64,000 bases of DNA, taken from assembly GCA_029207755.1 (NCBI GenBank), contig JARCOQ010000008.1:24479021-24543020 (forward strand), read 5' to 3'. The DNA comes from Chamaea fasciata. Its lineage: Eukaryota > Chordata > Aves > Passeriformes > Sylviidae. The translations under genes were made by a program, and so were the position numbers. The stretch's first letter is position 1, and each line of letters opens with the position of its first letter. The notes below the pieces were generated by a model, which was given only the letters and a program-made list of their open reading frames with translations, did no database searches and was not told the origin of the DNA. Shown one piece after another: positions 1 through 13,348 of the stretch.

Positions 1-3000
1 TCTGCCCAGATTAGATTGCCCTTACTAAAAATAGGAAGCCCTTTAGTCCTCCATCTCCCTTGATAAAGTTTTCTTTCTAAGCATATGTTTTGTTTGACCT
101 TGAGGTTTTTTTTAAAAAAGGAATGAAAGAAAGAATAAGAGAGAGAAAAAAATCTCCTTGATACAATTCCAACACTGAAGACAAAGATGTGCTGTGGTTA
201 TTTAGGATTCAGTGAGTGACAGGTTTTATACAATCTCACAGTGTCCCATCTGCATTGCTCAAATCAATATTTTTTGGCTCCAAAGGAATGTTGAACAACA
301 CTTCATCTAGAATGTGTCTAGATCTGGTCCACAAGGTATTTCTGTTCCTTCCTTTGGCTTCTTAATAAAATTTCCCTGTTTCTATAAACCCTCACAACTA
401 TGGCCAAGAAAAGACAGCAGTGAGAATGGTCATCAGCACATTAGGATCATAGTAATTAGATTTACTGACTCCAGCACCATCCCATCAGCTGATAGGCATT
501 ACCATACCTTGCAAAAACTTGACAACTTCTCTCAATAGTCCAGGCAAAGCAACCCAAAAGGTCAGAGTTCAGGAATATTTTGTCGTGACAGGAAACAAAT
601 CTCCTTTCTTAACCTAAAAGGAAGACTTTTTGGAGCAGAGCATACTGTTAGAGGTGTATACTGGAAACTTATACTGTCATTTACAAAGTGTGAATTTTAT
701 CTCAGCTGCGAAGAAGCCTTCTGAGACAAAATTTGTGATAGAGCCTGAAGAAGCTGTTGTGAAAAACTTCCATCTAGAAAAATCACATAAGCAGCACTAG
801 ACATACCCAAAAGAGAACAACCCAGTCAGAAAATTTATTTCTAGCTGTGACAACAACTCCACTTCAGTACTGACAGTTGCTTATTAAACAATTGAAAATG
901 TGCACAGAGACAGTGACAGAGACACAAGGCTAACATAGTTTCAGGATCAACAGGCAAGAAGGATGTGAGTGAACCTTGCACGACCTTGTGAAAAACAAGC
1001 TCTCTGGTGACTCTGGATCTCCAGCTCGTGCTGTTTGTCAATATGAAGCTGGTATGAGCCATGCAACCCAATTTGCCTTCCATCCCAGGAGGATGTTAAT
1101 TTTCCCTCCCCTCTGCTCTGCCCTCAGTACCAGCTGGGTCCCCACTGCTCACTGCACATTCAGAGTCCAGGGAACGCGTGCAGATGTTTTCATGGACATA
1201 GCAAAAGCCCTTTCTCTCTGCCAAGACTCACACTGGGCTTTTCGCGGGAGCGAATGTATCTGTCACTTCTAAAGCAATGTGGTTTTGGAGCAGCTCTAAT
1301 TTAATCTGAAGCTGAGAAATAAAATCCTTCTGACCTAGCTGTCATATTCTCCTTGCTCTAAAAAATTCTGACAGTAAAATGGCTATTATTCATCTCTAAA
1401 CCTGGAATCTCAACCTGAGGCAACCACCTGCTATAGTAAATTTCACACCTGAATATGGTTTTGAAAGTTATTCTTGTTTTTTTTTCAAACCAGAAATTCA
1501 CAGACTCTTGTCATTGTTATTAAATACCTCAACTCTCAGGATACTTCTTATTCAAAATACATACTTTCAGATTTCCAGACTTGTTGGCTGAAAGCCTTTT
1601 GCCACATACACTGAAATTCTGGGGCTTTGAATTTCCAGTTCTGGACTTGGAGGTTCTTAGAGACTTTGGAGTTTTGGTAGTCTGGATTTGCACAGCTGTT
1701 GTACAAGTTGGTGCTTTCTGTCAGATCTGTGCCACGTGTAGGATCTTTGAGTGAAATTCATGACCCTCTGAATGGCTCTTTTTAACACTCCAGTGCAAAT
1801 CATCTTAACAAAGCAATGAAAACGGTTTTCTGTGCAAAAGGGTTTTCTTAAGGTGAAAGGCTAATACCGCACCTCCCAGATATCTACTTTATGGTTATTG
1901 GCAGTCACCAGTGAAGATGGGAAAAGGAGACCAAGTCCTTCCACATCCACCTGAGAGCATCAGGTTTGGTTTGGAAAGTGACAGTCTTTCTAACAAATAT
2001 TGCTAGAAAGAGTCAGCAAGTTTTATTTCAGTGTTAAGTTCTGGATTTTGTTGACCAGTCCTTGAAATACACCTTTTGAAATTTTCAGATAATCTTCCTT
2101 GCTGAATGTCTGAAGGCTGCAGAAATCAAAATTTAAAGCAACAAAGCCAAATTTTTGCAACCAGATGCATCATCTTATATTGCAAAAATTTATTGTCTTT
2201 GGAGCCCTAGGTACAACCCAGTAAATCATCATTCTGTTTCTTCAGAATTAAATGTCAGTGTGAGCTGGTGCATCTCTAAGCTGTATTTTTGTTAATAGAT
2301 TTTAAAAAGAAGAATGATTCTCCTTTTTTTTTTTTTTTTTTCCAGTTAAAAATTATCTTCCAGAGTCACATGGAGATTCCCCAAAACCAGAAACCAATTT
2401 GCAATTCTGGTGACTTTAATTTTTCCCTTGTCACTGGTTGTGCTTCTGCTTTCCTTGGTGCAGATTTGTTCAGACCCATCACAGAGACAGGCCCTGTGCA
2501 GAGAGCACTACTCCATGTTTTCTCATAGAGAGAGAGCAAAATCAGATCAGATATTACATTTGGGGCCACTGTTATTCATGGAGATGTCAAAATGGTGAAG
2601 AGAAGTCACTAAAAGTCACTATCACAAGCTTCTGCATCATGGTGATACATGTCAAGAATGCCTATCAACAGATAGAAGAAGGTGCTTTTAGTGTAGCCTT
2701 TTTCACATCCCATCCTGGGGCACTCCTCAGTATTCCAGCACTGCTAACTGAAGAATTTGACTAACATGGTGGGTCCTGCCTTATGAATTACCAGAGAGCC
2801 AAAAAGAAAGGGTTACACAATATGCCTATGTGCAAAGTTAGGAATACTGTGCAGCCATGTAGAGAACAGCTAACTGATAATTTACTGTGTATTTATAGCT
2901 CAGAAGAGTTATGATAGAAACAACTCCTGTAACAGCTTTTACTTTAAAGAGAGTCTGCACTTTGCAAACAGCTCATTGAACAGATCATCTTAGCTATTCA

Positions 3001-4902
3001 TCATGGAATGTGCCATCCTTACAAGAAAGGAATTTACTGGGCTTGGCAACAGGCTAGTCTAACTGTTCAGTCCTATACAAACATATTTGCCAAATTATGA
3101 GGAAGAGAATTCTGCAGTATCACCTCTCATACCTCTTGACTATTGAGAGAACATATTTTTATTTAGCTTCCAAAACCAAGTTACTTCATTTCTTGAGCAT
3201 CTCTGAACTACCTAGATTTATCCAACAGAGCAATGGAAGAATTTGTATCAGTCTTTGACTTGAACCTGAACTTTCCCAAAGATAAGTAGGCCTTGGATTA
3301 TTTTAGATTTGTTATGAAGAGATGCCCAACACATTGTTCTAGTCTCCATCACAGTTCCTAGAACAATTTTAATCTTGTTTCGTGGGATACTGCTAATACT
3401 ATTTCACTATAGCAGTGGAGCAGCGTGAGATCCAGGATATCAGGTTCTGGTTGTAGGTGTGTGAAGCAGGATACCAAATCCACAATGAACAGACATATGA
3501 GCCTGAGCTGTTCCTTACAAAGCTGGCACAGGACAGCTGAGAAGCAGAGAAAAGGTTCTTTTCTGGTGGCGTCTTCAGGAAAGACACTCATCACTTGACT
3601 ACACAACTTTATCTGTTCATCAGGTTCACTGAAAATACTTTACTGGATTCAAACAGAAAAAAAAAACCCAAACCAAAGAAATAACAAAAATCAACAGCAG
3701 GCAACAACAAAAAACAGGTTAAATTGCTCTGAAGGAGCAGATAGAAGTTTGGAAACTGAATTCTTTGCACTCTTCTGAAAGAAACTGCTGTACTTTCCTT
3801 CCTGGAACCTTTCCCCTGGCTTTTTGGAGGTGGTGGGAGTATCATCCATCACTTCAGATCCTTCTCTCACCTTAAAAAACCTGCCACTAAGATGAGATTT
3901 GCCAAGTAGAAACACAGGTAGTAAAAAAAGATCAATCCTTTGACCTTCACTGTAAAGGCTGGATACTACAGACGGCTTTACAAGGTGCTTCCAACAACGT
4001 CATTCCACTGGTTCCCTCTTCTCTCTGTTTCATTTATCAGGATAAAAATTTTACTTTCTGCTGTTTCCATTTTTACTGCAGAGAAGAACAATTCTTTTCA
4101 AGGACTGGAAAACCCAGAGGGTTTTTGCCTATCCATTCCTCATCTGTTTCAGTGGAATGCACCCCTGCAGTTGCCTGGGGGTCCTCAATTCTTCCTCCAG
4201 CATGCTTAAAGCATGCATCTGCCTTGCCAAAGAACACCTGAAGTGCACCCCACAAACCATCCAACTGCAACAAGGCCAATTTTATCTCCTACAGAGCAGA
4301 GACAGCGCCTGTTCTAAACAAACAGCATCACCTTGCACAATAAAAGAATTATTTTAGAAATTCTTGACCTCTTGCACCTAGGTTCAGTCTGGTTTAGTCC
4401 AGATATTAATCTAAATGGACTCAAGGTAGAGACAAATGCTTTAGAAACTGACTTATATACATCAAAATTATGTGAAGTTGACTGCTTATAGCTAGTTTGC
4501 TCTTGAAGAGCCATGGGATAGGGAGAAGGGAAAGTATGTTGGAGTAGAACTCTGTTTACACCACTGATGTGGAGGCACCAGGTGATGGTCACCCCCAGAC
4601 AGCAAGGTCTGGTCACTTCTCCCCATTCCTAGCAATAAAGAGCTCAGCTCTGTGGAGATATAAAAACAGCTGGGCATGGGCCTGATAAGCACAGCAAAGG
4701 TGTGCCTCACTCCACATCTTCTGAGTTTTCCAGTTCCAGCACCGCAAGTACATCTGGATCTGGAAAAGGTTTAAAATGCCCAAAACCACAGAAAGGGACA
4801 AATTTTGAAGAGACGAGCCTGCTGCACCCCTTGCTGTTTGGCTTGCTGTCTTTGGGGAGCCACAGGTGTGGTTACAGTTCAAATCAAACCAGCTCTTCTT
4901 TT
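1..4902. other. Unique non-coding stretch, no gene recognised
   Basis: I see no recognisable gene, RNA gene or interspersed repeat here. Open frames stay below about 110 codons and show no domain or signal peptide. Local structure is limited to a run of 18 T (2324-2341), an A/C-rich patch (about 3656-3718) and a TATA-like TATAAAAA at 4659-4666. A run of bases open for translation begins near 4702, but it is kept open only by the microsatellite that follows. An undetected short exon or enhancer cannot be excluded by eye. Confidence 0.6.
3656..3718 (+). repeat. A/C-rich low-complexity tract
   Basis: The + strand here is mostly A with scattered C and very little T or G. It resembles the other A/C-rich patches at 21885, 26234 and 29440 and, in reverse orientation, 13084. 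No fixed repeat unit is visible. Confidence 0.75.
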
Positions 4903-5425
<523 letters not shown>

Positions 5426-7035
5426 TGAAGTCCTAGCAGAACTCTTAACCTGAGAAGCATAAGGCAGGCATCCATGCTGTAGTCTGGCAGATGCTGTGTT
5501 GTATCTTTTTTGCTAATGTCCCAACTAGAACTGGGAAAAGAGAGACTCAGAGGTGAGAAAATGAACTGAAACTCCAACTTCGTTGCTACAAAGGAAAGCA
5601 AATGAGATTAAATTCTAAACTAGGAAATATGTTTACACTTCTTTTAATTCAAAACAGTCTGTAATTCACAGAGAGCCTGCTGGGTACCCCTGGAGACAGG
5701 TTTTTGCGTACGGCTGCTCGCTGGTGAACTTTATTGTACCATCTTGTTGAACCTGTTCCTAAAAATGTGCAGCTGTGTAAGAAGTTGGTATTCAACTGCC
5801 CAGCAAAGGTGAAAAAAAAAATTACTGTCAGGCAATTATTGAAGCTCAAGGGCAAGATTAATTTTTCAGACCAAGCTTTAAAGCACTCTTGGAAAATGGC
5901 AGTTGTGACACCAAAAACCAGTCACCCGTAAGAGGTGCCTAAGGTGGCATTCAGGGGGCCATCTGGCCTGTATCTGGTTTGCGTCAAGCCTCAGCAACTG
6001 TGACATTGCAGGAGGATACTTTGGAAAGAGTTAAGTGAGGCAGGAAATGTGGAAGATTTAGGGTGGGAAAAGAATTACAAAAAGATTAATTACAAGTTCT
6101 CCCCATGCTTTGGACCCAGCCCAACTGTTTGCTTCTTCCTCAGAACACTTGGTCCAGAATCTGGGGCAAAAAAATGTGTGTTCATGTCTTTGTGGATGAC
6201 CTTTCACTGTTCCGGGCTACAGTGACTCCTTATTGGCAGTCTGAACCAAGTTTTGGCTCTATTATTACTCGTCTCCTTGCAAAACTTGATGTCGCCTAAA
6301 GTCTTTGGCAGAAGATATGAAAGATACTTCACAAAATAAAGCAGGAGGGGGTTCCCACTGCTACTAGAGAGAAATTCTTGCTCACTCAGCATTTGCTTTT
6401 GTAATGTGCTTTACATAAGGTATGTTACTCTTCTGGCAACACCTCCAGGCCTAAATTTTCTCTTTTGTGCTCATGTGGATCTGGGGTAAGGGTTCCTTAG
6501 GGAAAGGTTCTCACACTTTCTTGCAGAATAGCTGCTTCCATATCATATCCCCCATGTATATTTTTGGGCTCATCCCTGAGTAAGCCTGTACTTTCAAGTT
6601 TGAGAACCTGTTCTGCATGGGTGTCATCTGAAATTATCTTTTCTCTATGCTGTTGCTGAATTATTCCATTGCACCACGACTCTGATTTTTAACGCATTTT
6701 TTCAGGGTGCTTTTGTATTTTTTTTTTTACAATACTGAGAGAAAGACACCAAATGTGTGAGTGTGAGCCATCACCTCCTGTGGGGCAGGGATGCTTGGCA
6801 CATAGGTCTCAGACTGTGATACAGCATAGGGGTTGAGATACAGAATAGGGGTATTCATCACCTCTGAAGTTATTCATCATATCTGAATACCACATACCAC
6901 AAAGAGAGGGTCCCAACATTTGAGTACTTGAAAAGGATAACAAAAGCATTGATCTTTAGTACCTTTTCTGAAGGACAGTTTTGTGCTTAAAAAGCAGCAC
7001 TGGGAGTAAAGATTTTAAGGTACTGATTTTTGGCT
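5426..7035. other. Unique non-coding stretch
   Basis: Nothing recognisable lies between the microsatellite and the possible MIR fragment at 7036. Open frames are all under 70 codons. Short A and T runs (for example near 5812 and 6718) are the only low-complexity features. Confidence 0.6.
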
Positions 7036-7105
7036 TACACCTGACTTCCAGTCCTTGACATATCACACTACATTTTCCCCCCATCTATAAAAAAAATGGC
7101 AATAC
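7036..7105 (+). repeat. Possible MIR SINE fragment (3' of the CORE)
   Basis: The run TTTTCCCCCCATCTATAAA followed by an A-run, then TGGCAATACCTAC, matches the well-known MIR segment (TTTCCCCATCTGTAAAATGG, then AATACCTACC) apart from small changes. Only about 70 bases can be aligned by eye and the head of the element is missing. It could be a chance match. The better MIR-like copy at 43207 makes an old SINE plausible. Confidence 0.35.
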
Positions 7106-10100
7106 CTACAGGTACACTGATTTAACCCAGATCATCAGTCTCCTTTACATCACCACCCAGTACTTCTCACAAGAATTTCTTAAATATAGTCCAAACATTT
7201 TGATTTGGCCAGCTGTTCCAGATGTTAAAACCTCTGGGCGCTCTAGGAAGAAAACACAACCTAAAAGTTTGTCTGGAGCTCTGTGGTAGCAGTGAGCAAA
7301 TGAAGTGGGCTATGAAATAAAGACTCTACTTGAGACCTATCCCTCTTGCCAAAAAGGCAAAACCCTTCTGAGGTGCTGCCAGTGGAAATTAGGGAAAAAC
7401 TGCCATCATTTGTTTCAAGTTTAGGAATTGCTGCAACCTTAAGCAAAGATTTCCCACTTGCCACTTTCCTTTTTTCTTTCCAGTTCCTTGATCTTTTCCT
7501 TCTCTACAGCCAAGTATCAACCTCCTTGTCTCAGAATGTCAAACTCCTATATATTTCCCTATCAAAATCCTTCTGGGACTTGAACAAGCTCTGTGGCATT
7601 GGCACAAAGCAATGACCAACTCCCAACAGAGTCGAACACAGACAATAAAATGCCAGGCTACAGCATAAATCCTTCCACTCCTAAAGCAGACTTTACTTCT
7701 TCTGATCTTCTCTGAGCTCGTTGTCATTTGCTGTCCAATTTTTTAAATGGAATCTGAGGTTGAGAACTGCATTGTATCTTTTGGATCATATTACACATGC
7801 TTAACTAGTACTAATAGAACCCAGAAACCTAGTTAATTTAGCAGCCCTAAACTCTATGGACATGAGGGCAGTAGAAGATCCAATTTTCTGTTTCGTTCAG
7901 CAACATAATGCAACAAATATTTTTAACACTCTACTAAGACTTTTTTACTATTATTATTATGAAGCAGGATGATTTAAGGCTTTGTTTGTTTCAGAATTAT
8001 ACAGTTTCATTAGGTATGTACTGGACACAATATGAATGGCTGGTACATTCACACAGACAGATCGTTGACTTGGGTCACCAAGTTCCTCAGCTTTATAATC
8101 AGTGTCTCTCTAGTATTTTCATGACTGGTCTTATGTCACAAGCTTGGAGAATTGGAGGCATGTACACCACCATTTACACCACAGCCTGTCTCCCACCTGC
8201 TGAGATATACTGGCCCCAAATCAATCCAGGACCACACCCAGGAACCTCGATGTTATGTGTACCTTCTGTACATCCTCTGTCATGGACCGGAACTGATGGC
8301 TGGTGAGCTGACACACCCCCAAAGCCTTGGGCAAGTAAAGTCCTGCTTTTCAAATAATGACACTGCATGAAGAAAGGATCCACATGTGGTCACATTGCAC
8401 AGACTTCAGATCTCCAGCACCTAGTTGAGATTCAAAAACTCTTCTTGCAACACCCCTTTTTGCCCCAAGTCAAATCAATTTTTCTGGTTACCTTTCTTGA
8501 CTAACCTTTCCTATGATCACAAAACTCCATATGGAAGAGCTAGTGGGTAGGAATGATCTTCTTTCCTAAAGGCTTCTAATGGTGGCTTTCAAGAGATTTT
8601 TCAAACCTCACACTAACATGAGCCAAGTCCCTCACAAATGTCTTAGAACTGTTTTCACCATTTTCTTGCCTACACAAAAATGAGTTGGAAAGGCATTGAA
8701 ATCAGCTGATGAAGTGAAAAAACCCACAGGTTTTTGGATTACATAGTTAGAGTGTATCTGTTTTGAAGTTCTTTTCTCAGCTATGATAATATTACATGTC
8801 CTTGATCATACAAACAAAGCTTTTGAAGGGTCTTTGCAGAAAAGCCCTGGACTACATGAGATTCAGATAAATATGTGATACCCAAGCTGCATTTTGTGGA
8901 AAGGAGATTTGTAGTGTCTGCCCGCACTTTTTTAGAACAGAAAAGGAAAATGCTGTCCATTTTGATACTGGTAAACTGCCTCAAAATGGGATCCTTAGGA
9001 CTAAATTAGAAGGACCTTTCCCTCACTTTGCCTGATCTGCACTTTGGCAGAAAAAATGACATGAGATTTCTAAGCAATCTGCATCAAATTCTCCATGGGA
9101 TTCAGTGCATTTGGGGTGGCATTCTTTGGATTATTTCATTCTGTACCTTGCCAACCTCTCTCTCTGCTGGAAAAAAGTCTGTAAAAGCTACTGCTTCTTT
9201 ACTTTCGGGCCAAGTCTTGAAGTGTTAAAATACAACTCCTAGTGACATGGATTACAATAAAATCTGGGTTTCTTTGGTTCACTTTCACTGTTAGTTTATA
9301 GCACAAATGACCCAAAAGGTTGTTTTGCAATATTAAAGAGGACCAAGTGTCCTGTAAACTTTTTAATACCATGTGAAATTTGAAAGCCTTTACAGCAGAG
9401 GCTTAGTAGTAGTGTCTCACAATGCGTGGGCATTTAATGAGTTGCGTTTTATGAGTCTGTTTTTCTTGCGGGCAATAAAAGGATATATGAAAGGGTCAAA
9501 GTTAGGAGACTGTAGGACAATGTGTCTTGCCAGGGTTACATACAACCTACCTAGCAGTTTCCCAAGGGAAGGATTGCTTAGGTCTGCAGCCATGGAATAT
9601 TCTGTGTGATTTTTAAAGGTCTTCAAATGAAAGAGAGTACTGTAGACCTTCTTTTGTGAAATGGAGGTGAAGGGGAAGCAGAGACAGACATTGGCAGGCA
9701 TCCGCAACCTGTACAATTCAATGCACAAGTGTAATCCCCAGGCAAGCTGCAAGTGCTGGGCTCTAGTGATGAGTTCCACACTCCTTTTATCTCATGACTT
9801 TTGTTTTCCACTTTTTTCCCATCAGGGGCAAACATGTGACACAAGATCAAATCTTGTACAGCTATTCTCCAGGTTGTCACTTGAACTTCCAATCAGCTAA
9901 TTTTTAGATGTTATTAGTATTGTTGCAGTTATCACAGAGATATCTCTGTTCTGGAGACCTTATCTATGGACAGCTGAAGTAGAAGTGGCCCAGAAATTCC
10001 AGACAGGCAGCTGGTTTCCTAAGTCAGTTTCCATCAGTCCTTACTAAAGGTAAATTCCTAAAGAATCCATTTGCTTTGTCTCTATGAACTCTTACCCAAA

Positions 10101-10599
10101 GCTTTCTCAATACTAAATTTCCTCAGAAAGATGTTTCCAAAGTGTATTTGGGAGATACAAGTGAGAAACATGACAACAGCATGTGAAAAACAACATCTTA
10201 TTCATGTACCTCTTGCCTGTTGAATATACTTGGGTAATACCTGAGAACATTTTTGATCCCTTTTTGTCATCCTTCACTTTTGGAAAGGGGAAAGCTCTTT
10301 TTGTGTATACATACATTTTGTATATTTTTAAGTAAATCCAACGTACTTCCAACGTCTTTTGTTTGTTATTAAAACTGAAACTCCTGGAAATACCTGGAGT
10401 GTGGAGCTATGGGCAAGCCATGCAAAAAGCAGGTATGGGCTGTCACCTCAGACACCCTTTTCCTCCTGTCAGCGTCCCACACCTTTTGCACAGACACACA
10501 CTGCAATGTGCCTGCTACGGCCATCCCCTATTTCTTTAAACATACACTGAATAAACATCATGACAGCATTAGGCTTATTGACTGCTGACTCTTGGCAGC
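7106..10599. other. Unique non-coding stretch
   Basis: I recognise no gene. The longest plus-strand frame (7959-8306, 115 codons) sits downstream of an acceptor-like TTTGTTTGTTTCAG but has no known domain. The longest minus frame (9417-9779) also looks random in composition. No RNA gene or interspersed repeat is recognised. Confidence 0.55.
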
Positions 10600-11150
10600 A
10601 GCCCCACGGCTTGTGGGGAGTGGAGAATGTGTAGCTGTGTCGGAGCAGTGACTCTCCGCTCTTCAGGGATCAGCCCTCACCACTGCTGACCCTGCCTGTG
10701 CCTTGCTGAGCAGCAGATGCTACGAGAGTGCCTCCCAGCTGCCAGCGGGTGGGCGATGACTAACTGGGACATCTCCCTTTTTCCAGGACCAGCCCCTCCT
10801 CGCTGGTGACAAACCCACTGTGCCGAGGCTGCTGCCCCCGGCATTCCCTGCCTCTCTGGCTGAAAGCAGCTGGACTTTGCCAAATCCGGGATTCATGCGG
10901 TTTGGCACCCTCTGCTCATCAGGAGCTCCATCCAGCACATACTGCTGTGTACAAGTCAAGCAGCAGCCGCAGCGAGGGCTGGGACAGGAGCTGGCCCACG
11001 AGCTCCTCTTTAAGCTTTAGGAGGTGGGTTAGTAGCCGCAGGGACAGGGTGACGGGAATGCAGTGCTGGGAGAAACGAGCCAAGCATTTGCCCGAAAAGG
11101 AAGGGAGACAGCGGGAGTTTTACAAGCTGAGAGGGAGGTAGGGAAGAGGC
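10600..11150. other. CpG-elevated GC-rich segment
   Basis: By rough hand count this segment has about 19 CpG in 550 bases and clearly higher GC than its flanks, although the observed/expected ratio (about 0.4) is below the usual CpG-island threshold. An acceptor-like CCCTTTTTCCAG ends near 10786 and a donor-like GAG-GTGGGT lies at about 11023. Overlapping open frames of 66-111 codons cross it, with no recognised domain. It may be a weak regulatory element, an exon, or simply a GC-rich patch. Confidence 0.35.
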
Positions 11151-13083
11151 CAATAGAACAAATATGATGTATTTTAAATATTCATTTCTACCAAAATATG
11201 TCAAAAATGGGGAGCCTTTTCCCTGTTTGCAGCCTTGGTTTTCAAGACTGGGATGATAACCTCTGTGGCTGATACTAAAGAAGACAGTGCACAGCTTTTA
11301 GCTTTTTTCTTCAGCTTTCAGCATGACCCATAAGCAAAGTGTGCATGGGAACAGAGGGAGAGAGCTGGGACAGGACAGGCAGCTGCCTGAATTGTCCTTC
11401 TGAGCCACTCCTGCCAAGATGTGGTGCAACATCTTATTTTTCTTTTCATTGCTGCCATCTATTACAGGAAATCTGTTCATTAAATGTCTTCAGTGAAGTC
11501 TAAGGATGCAAGGGGTGGCAAAACCAGGCAGGGATCTGTCCCCACAGATTGAGCCACAACATTGGCCCAGCAGCTTCCAGGGATCCTTCAGCCCTTTCAG
11601 GAACCACAAACCCTGCAAACACCCATGTGGCTGAGGCTGGGGAAGTGTCAGCGCCGAGGGAAAGAGGTAGGGTTGGGAAGAAGTGAGTTGCAGCATTCAC
11701 ACACCCCTAGAAGCTGGAGCTTTCTCAGCAGCAAAAAGAGTCAGCTTCTGCCTCCACCCCAGACCAGCAAGGCTGTGGGAAGCACAGCCAGCTTGTTTCC
11801 TGTAAACAGGCTCTTTTTCCCAAAGCCATGGCAGTAAGACAAGCCACTGAAACACAAGTGAGTCCAAGATTGGGACAGGTGCCACTGCTGGTGAGGGGTT
11901 GAAAGGCTTCACTTCTCTCCATCCTTCTCCAGCATCCTTCTTTTCCCATGCTGTCACACCCTTTGCCCTCCACATTAGCTGTTTTCCTTTCTTTTCCCTT
12001 CCCACATACATCCTTCCCAGTTTTCAGCACGGGAGGGATCTCTGCAGCTGAAACTTTGTGGTAAAATCAGTCTGCCCCTGGCTGACTGACATTCAGGACC
12101 TCTGTGTTGCAATAGCTAAACCTGAGTTGGTCTTTTCTTAGTCCCTCTCCATTTTTGGAATGAGGTGGAGGGTTATGTGGCTTGACATATTTCATGCCAT
12201 GCTAAAACTTGGCAGATAAATTTGCTTCTGAGGAATATTTTTAAGAAGGAGCTAACACAGAATTACTCAGGGCCAAGAAAACCCTCCTGCCCATGCATTT
12301 ACTCTCTAGATTTTCTCAGTTTTAGTCTGACAATGTACTCAAGCTGTGTCACTGGAGGAAAGGAGGGATGATGCCAAAGTCACGGTAATGATCCCTCTAA
12401 TCCCATATGCAGCTCCCAGTTTGGTATCAACAAGTGATTTGGAACCACTAGCTGATATCAGTTCCTATGATTTTTCATACCTTCTTAGGTCAATCTCAGC
12501 TGAAAACATGACCCTGGTGAATTTGCCTTGGACACCAGCCATGACCCACAATTTAGGCATTTCTGTTTTAAAGGAAATGCAGGTTGTCAATTCCTGTGAT
12601 AGCTGCTGTTTTCCTTAAATCTGCAGTACCTGAACTCCTCACTGTTACCAGATAGTCTCTGTTTTCTTTTCATTATAAACTAGGAATGCACAAACATCAA
12701 AACTTTTGTCAAAAGCCTGATGACATGAACAAAAAGGATTCAAATATCAAAGTCCGAGCAAACATATCTTGTATAAGTTCATTTCCAAAATGTTTCTTCT
12801 TCTGTTGCATCTTGTGATTTTTTTTTCTTGTCTGTCTCATGGCAATTAATCACTTACTACTTGGCAACATTAGGAAGATGATGAGCTGGCAGGAATACTG
12901 GTGAATTCCCCAATAGAATGACATAGAGCCTTTGTTTCCCACTGAAACCTAAATTCAGGCTGTGTGGTATCATTACATCCTGTAACTCTGCAATACTGGA
13001 CAAGGTGTTTGAAGCCAGCCAATGTCAGGGTGTAAGAAAAAATAAAATAGGCTCATCCTCTAGTCTGCCTGCAAGGGAGGTGG
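11151..13083. other. Unique non-coding stretch
   Basis: No recognisable gene or repeat. Several minus-strand frames of about 100 codons overlap each other near 11700-12030 in different phases, which is typical of GC-rich non-coding DNA. A 90-codon plus frame at 12346-12618 has no recognised domain. Confidence 0.55.
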
Positions 13084-13150
13084 GTTGTTTTGGGGTTTTT
13101 TTGTTTGTTTGTTTTTGGTGGGTTTTTTGGGGTTTTTTTTTGGGAGGGGG
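13084..13150 (-). repeat. G/T-rich low-complexity tract (A/C-rich on the minus strand)
   Basis: The + strand consists almost only of T and G, including TTTGTTTGTTTG. It is the reverse-strand counterpart of the A/C-rich patches elsewhere in the window. Confidence 0.85.
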
Positions 13151-13156
13151 TCTGGT

Positions 13157-13184
13157 TTAAAATTCACTGATTAGTGAATTTTAA
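13157..13184. other. Perfect 11-bp inverted repeat with 6-base loop
   Basis: The arms TTAAAATTCAC (13157-13167) and GTGAATTTTAA (13174-13184) are exact reverse complements separated by TGATTA. It follows the G/T-rich tract directly. No U-run or known RNA family is associated with it. It could be a transcription-factor palindrome or a chance event in AT-rich DNA. Confidence 0.8.
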
Positions 13185-13325
13185 CCTTGTTCTGTACATA
13201 CATGGTTGGAAAAAAAGAGGCAGGTCCTCCTTTCTTACTTAGAAACCAGAATATAGGTGGGAAATAACCACACAGACAAAAAAAAAACTCAACCAGCCAC
13301 AGAGGACTGGTGTTTGTTTTATTGA

Positions 13326-13348
13326 TTTTTTTTTTTTTTTTTTTTTTT
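13326..13348. repeat. Poly-T tract (23 T)
   Basis: An uninterrupted run of 23 T is read directly. No element head could be recognised next to it. Confidence 0.95.

Noticed and set aside
4659..4700. TATA box TATAAAAA
   Set aside because: No donor, start codon or conserved exon follows before the microsatellite, and TATA words are frequent by chance.
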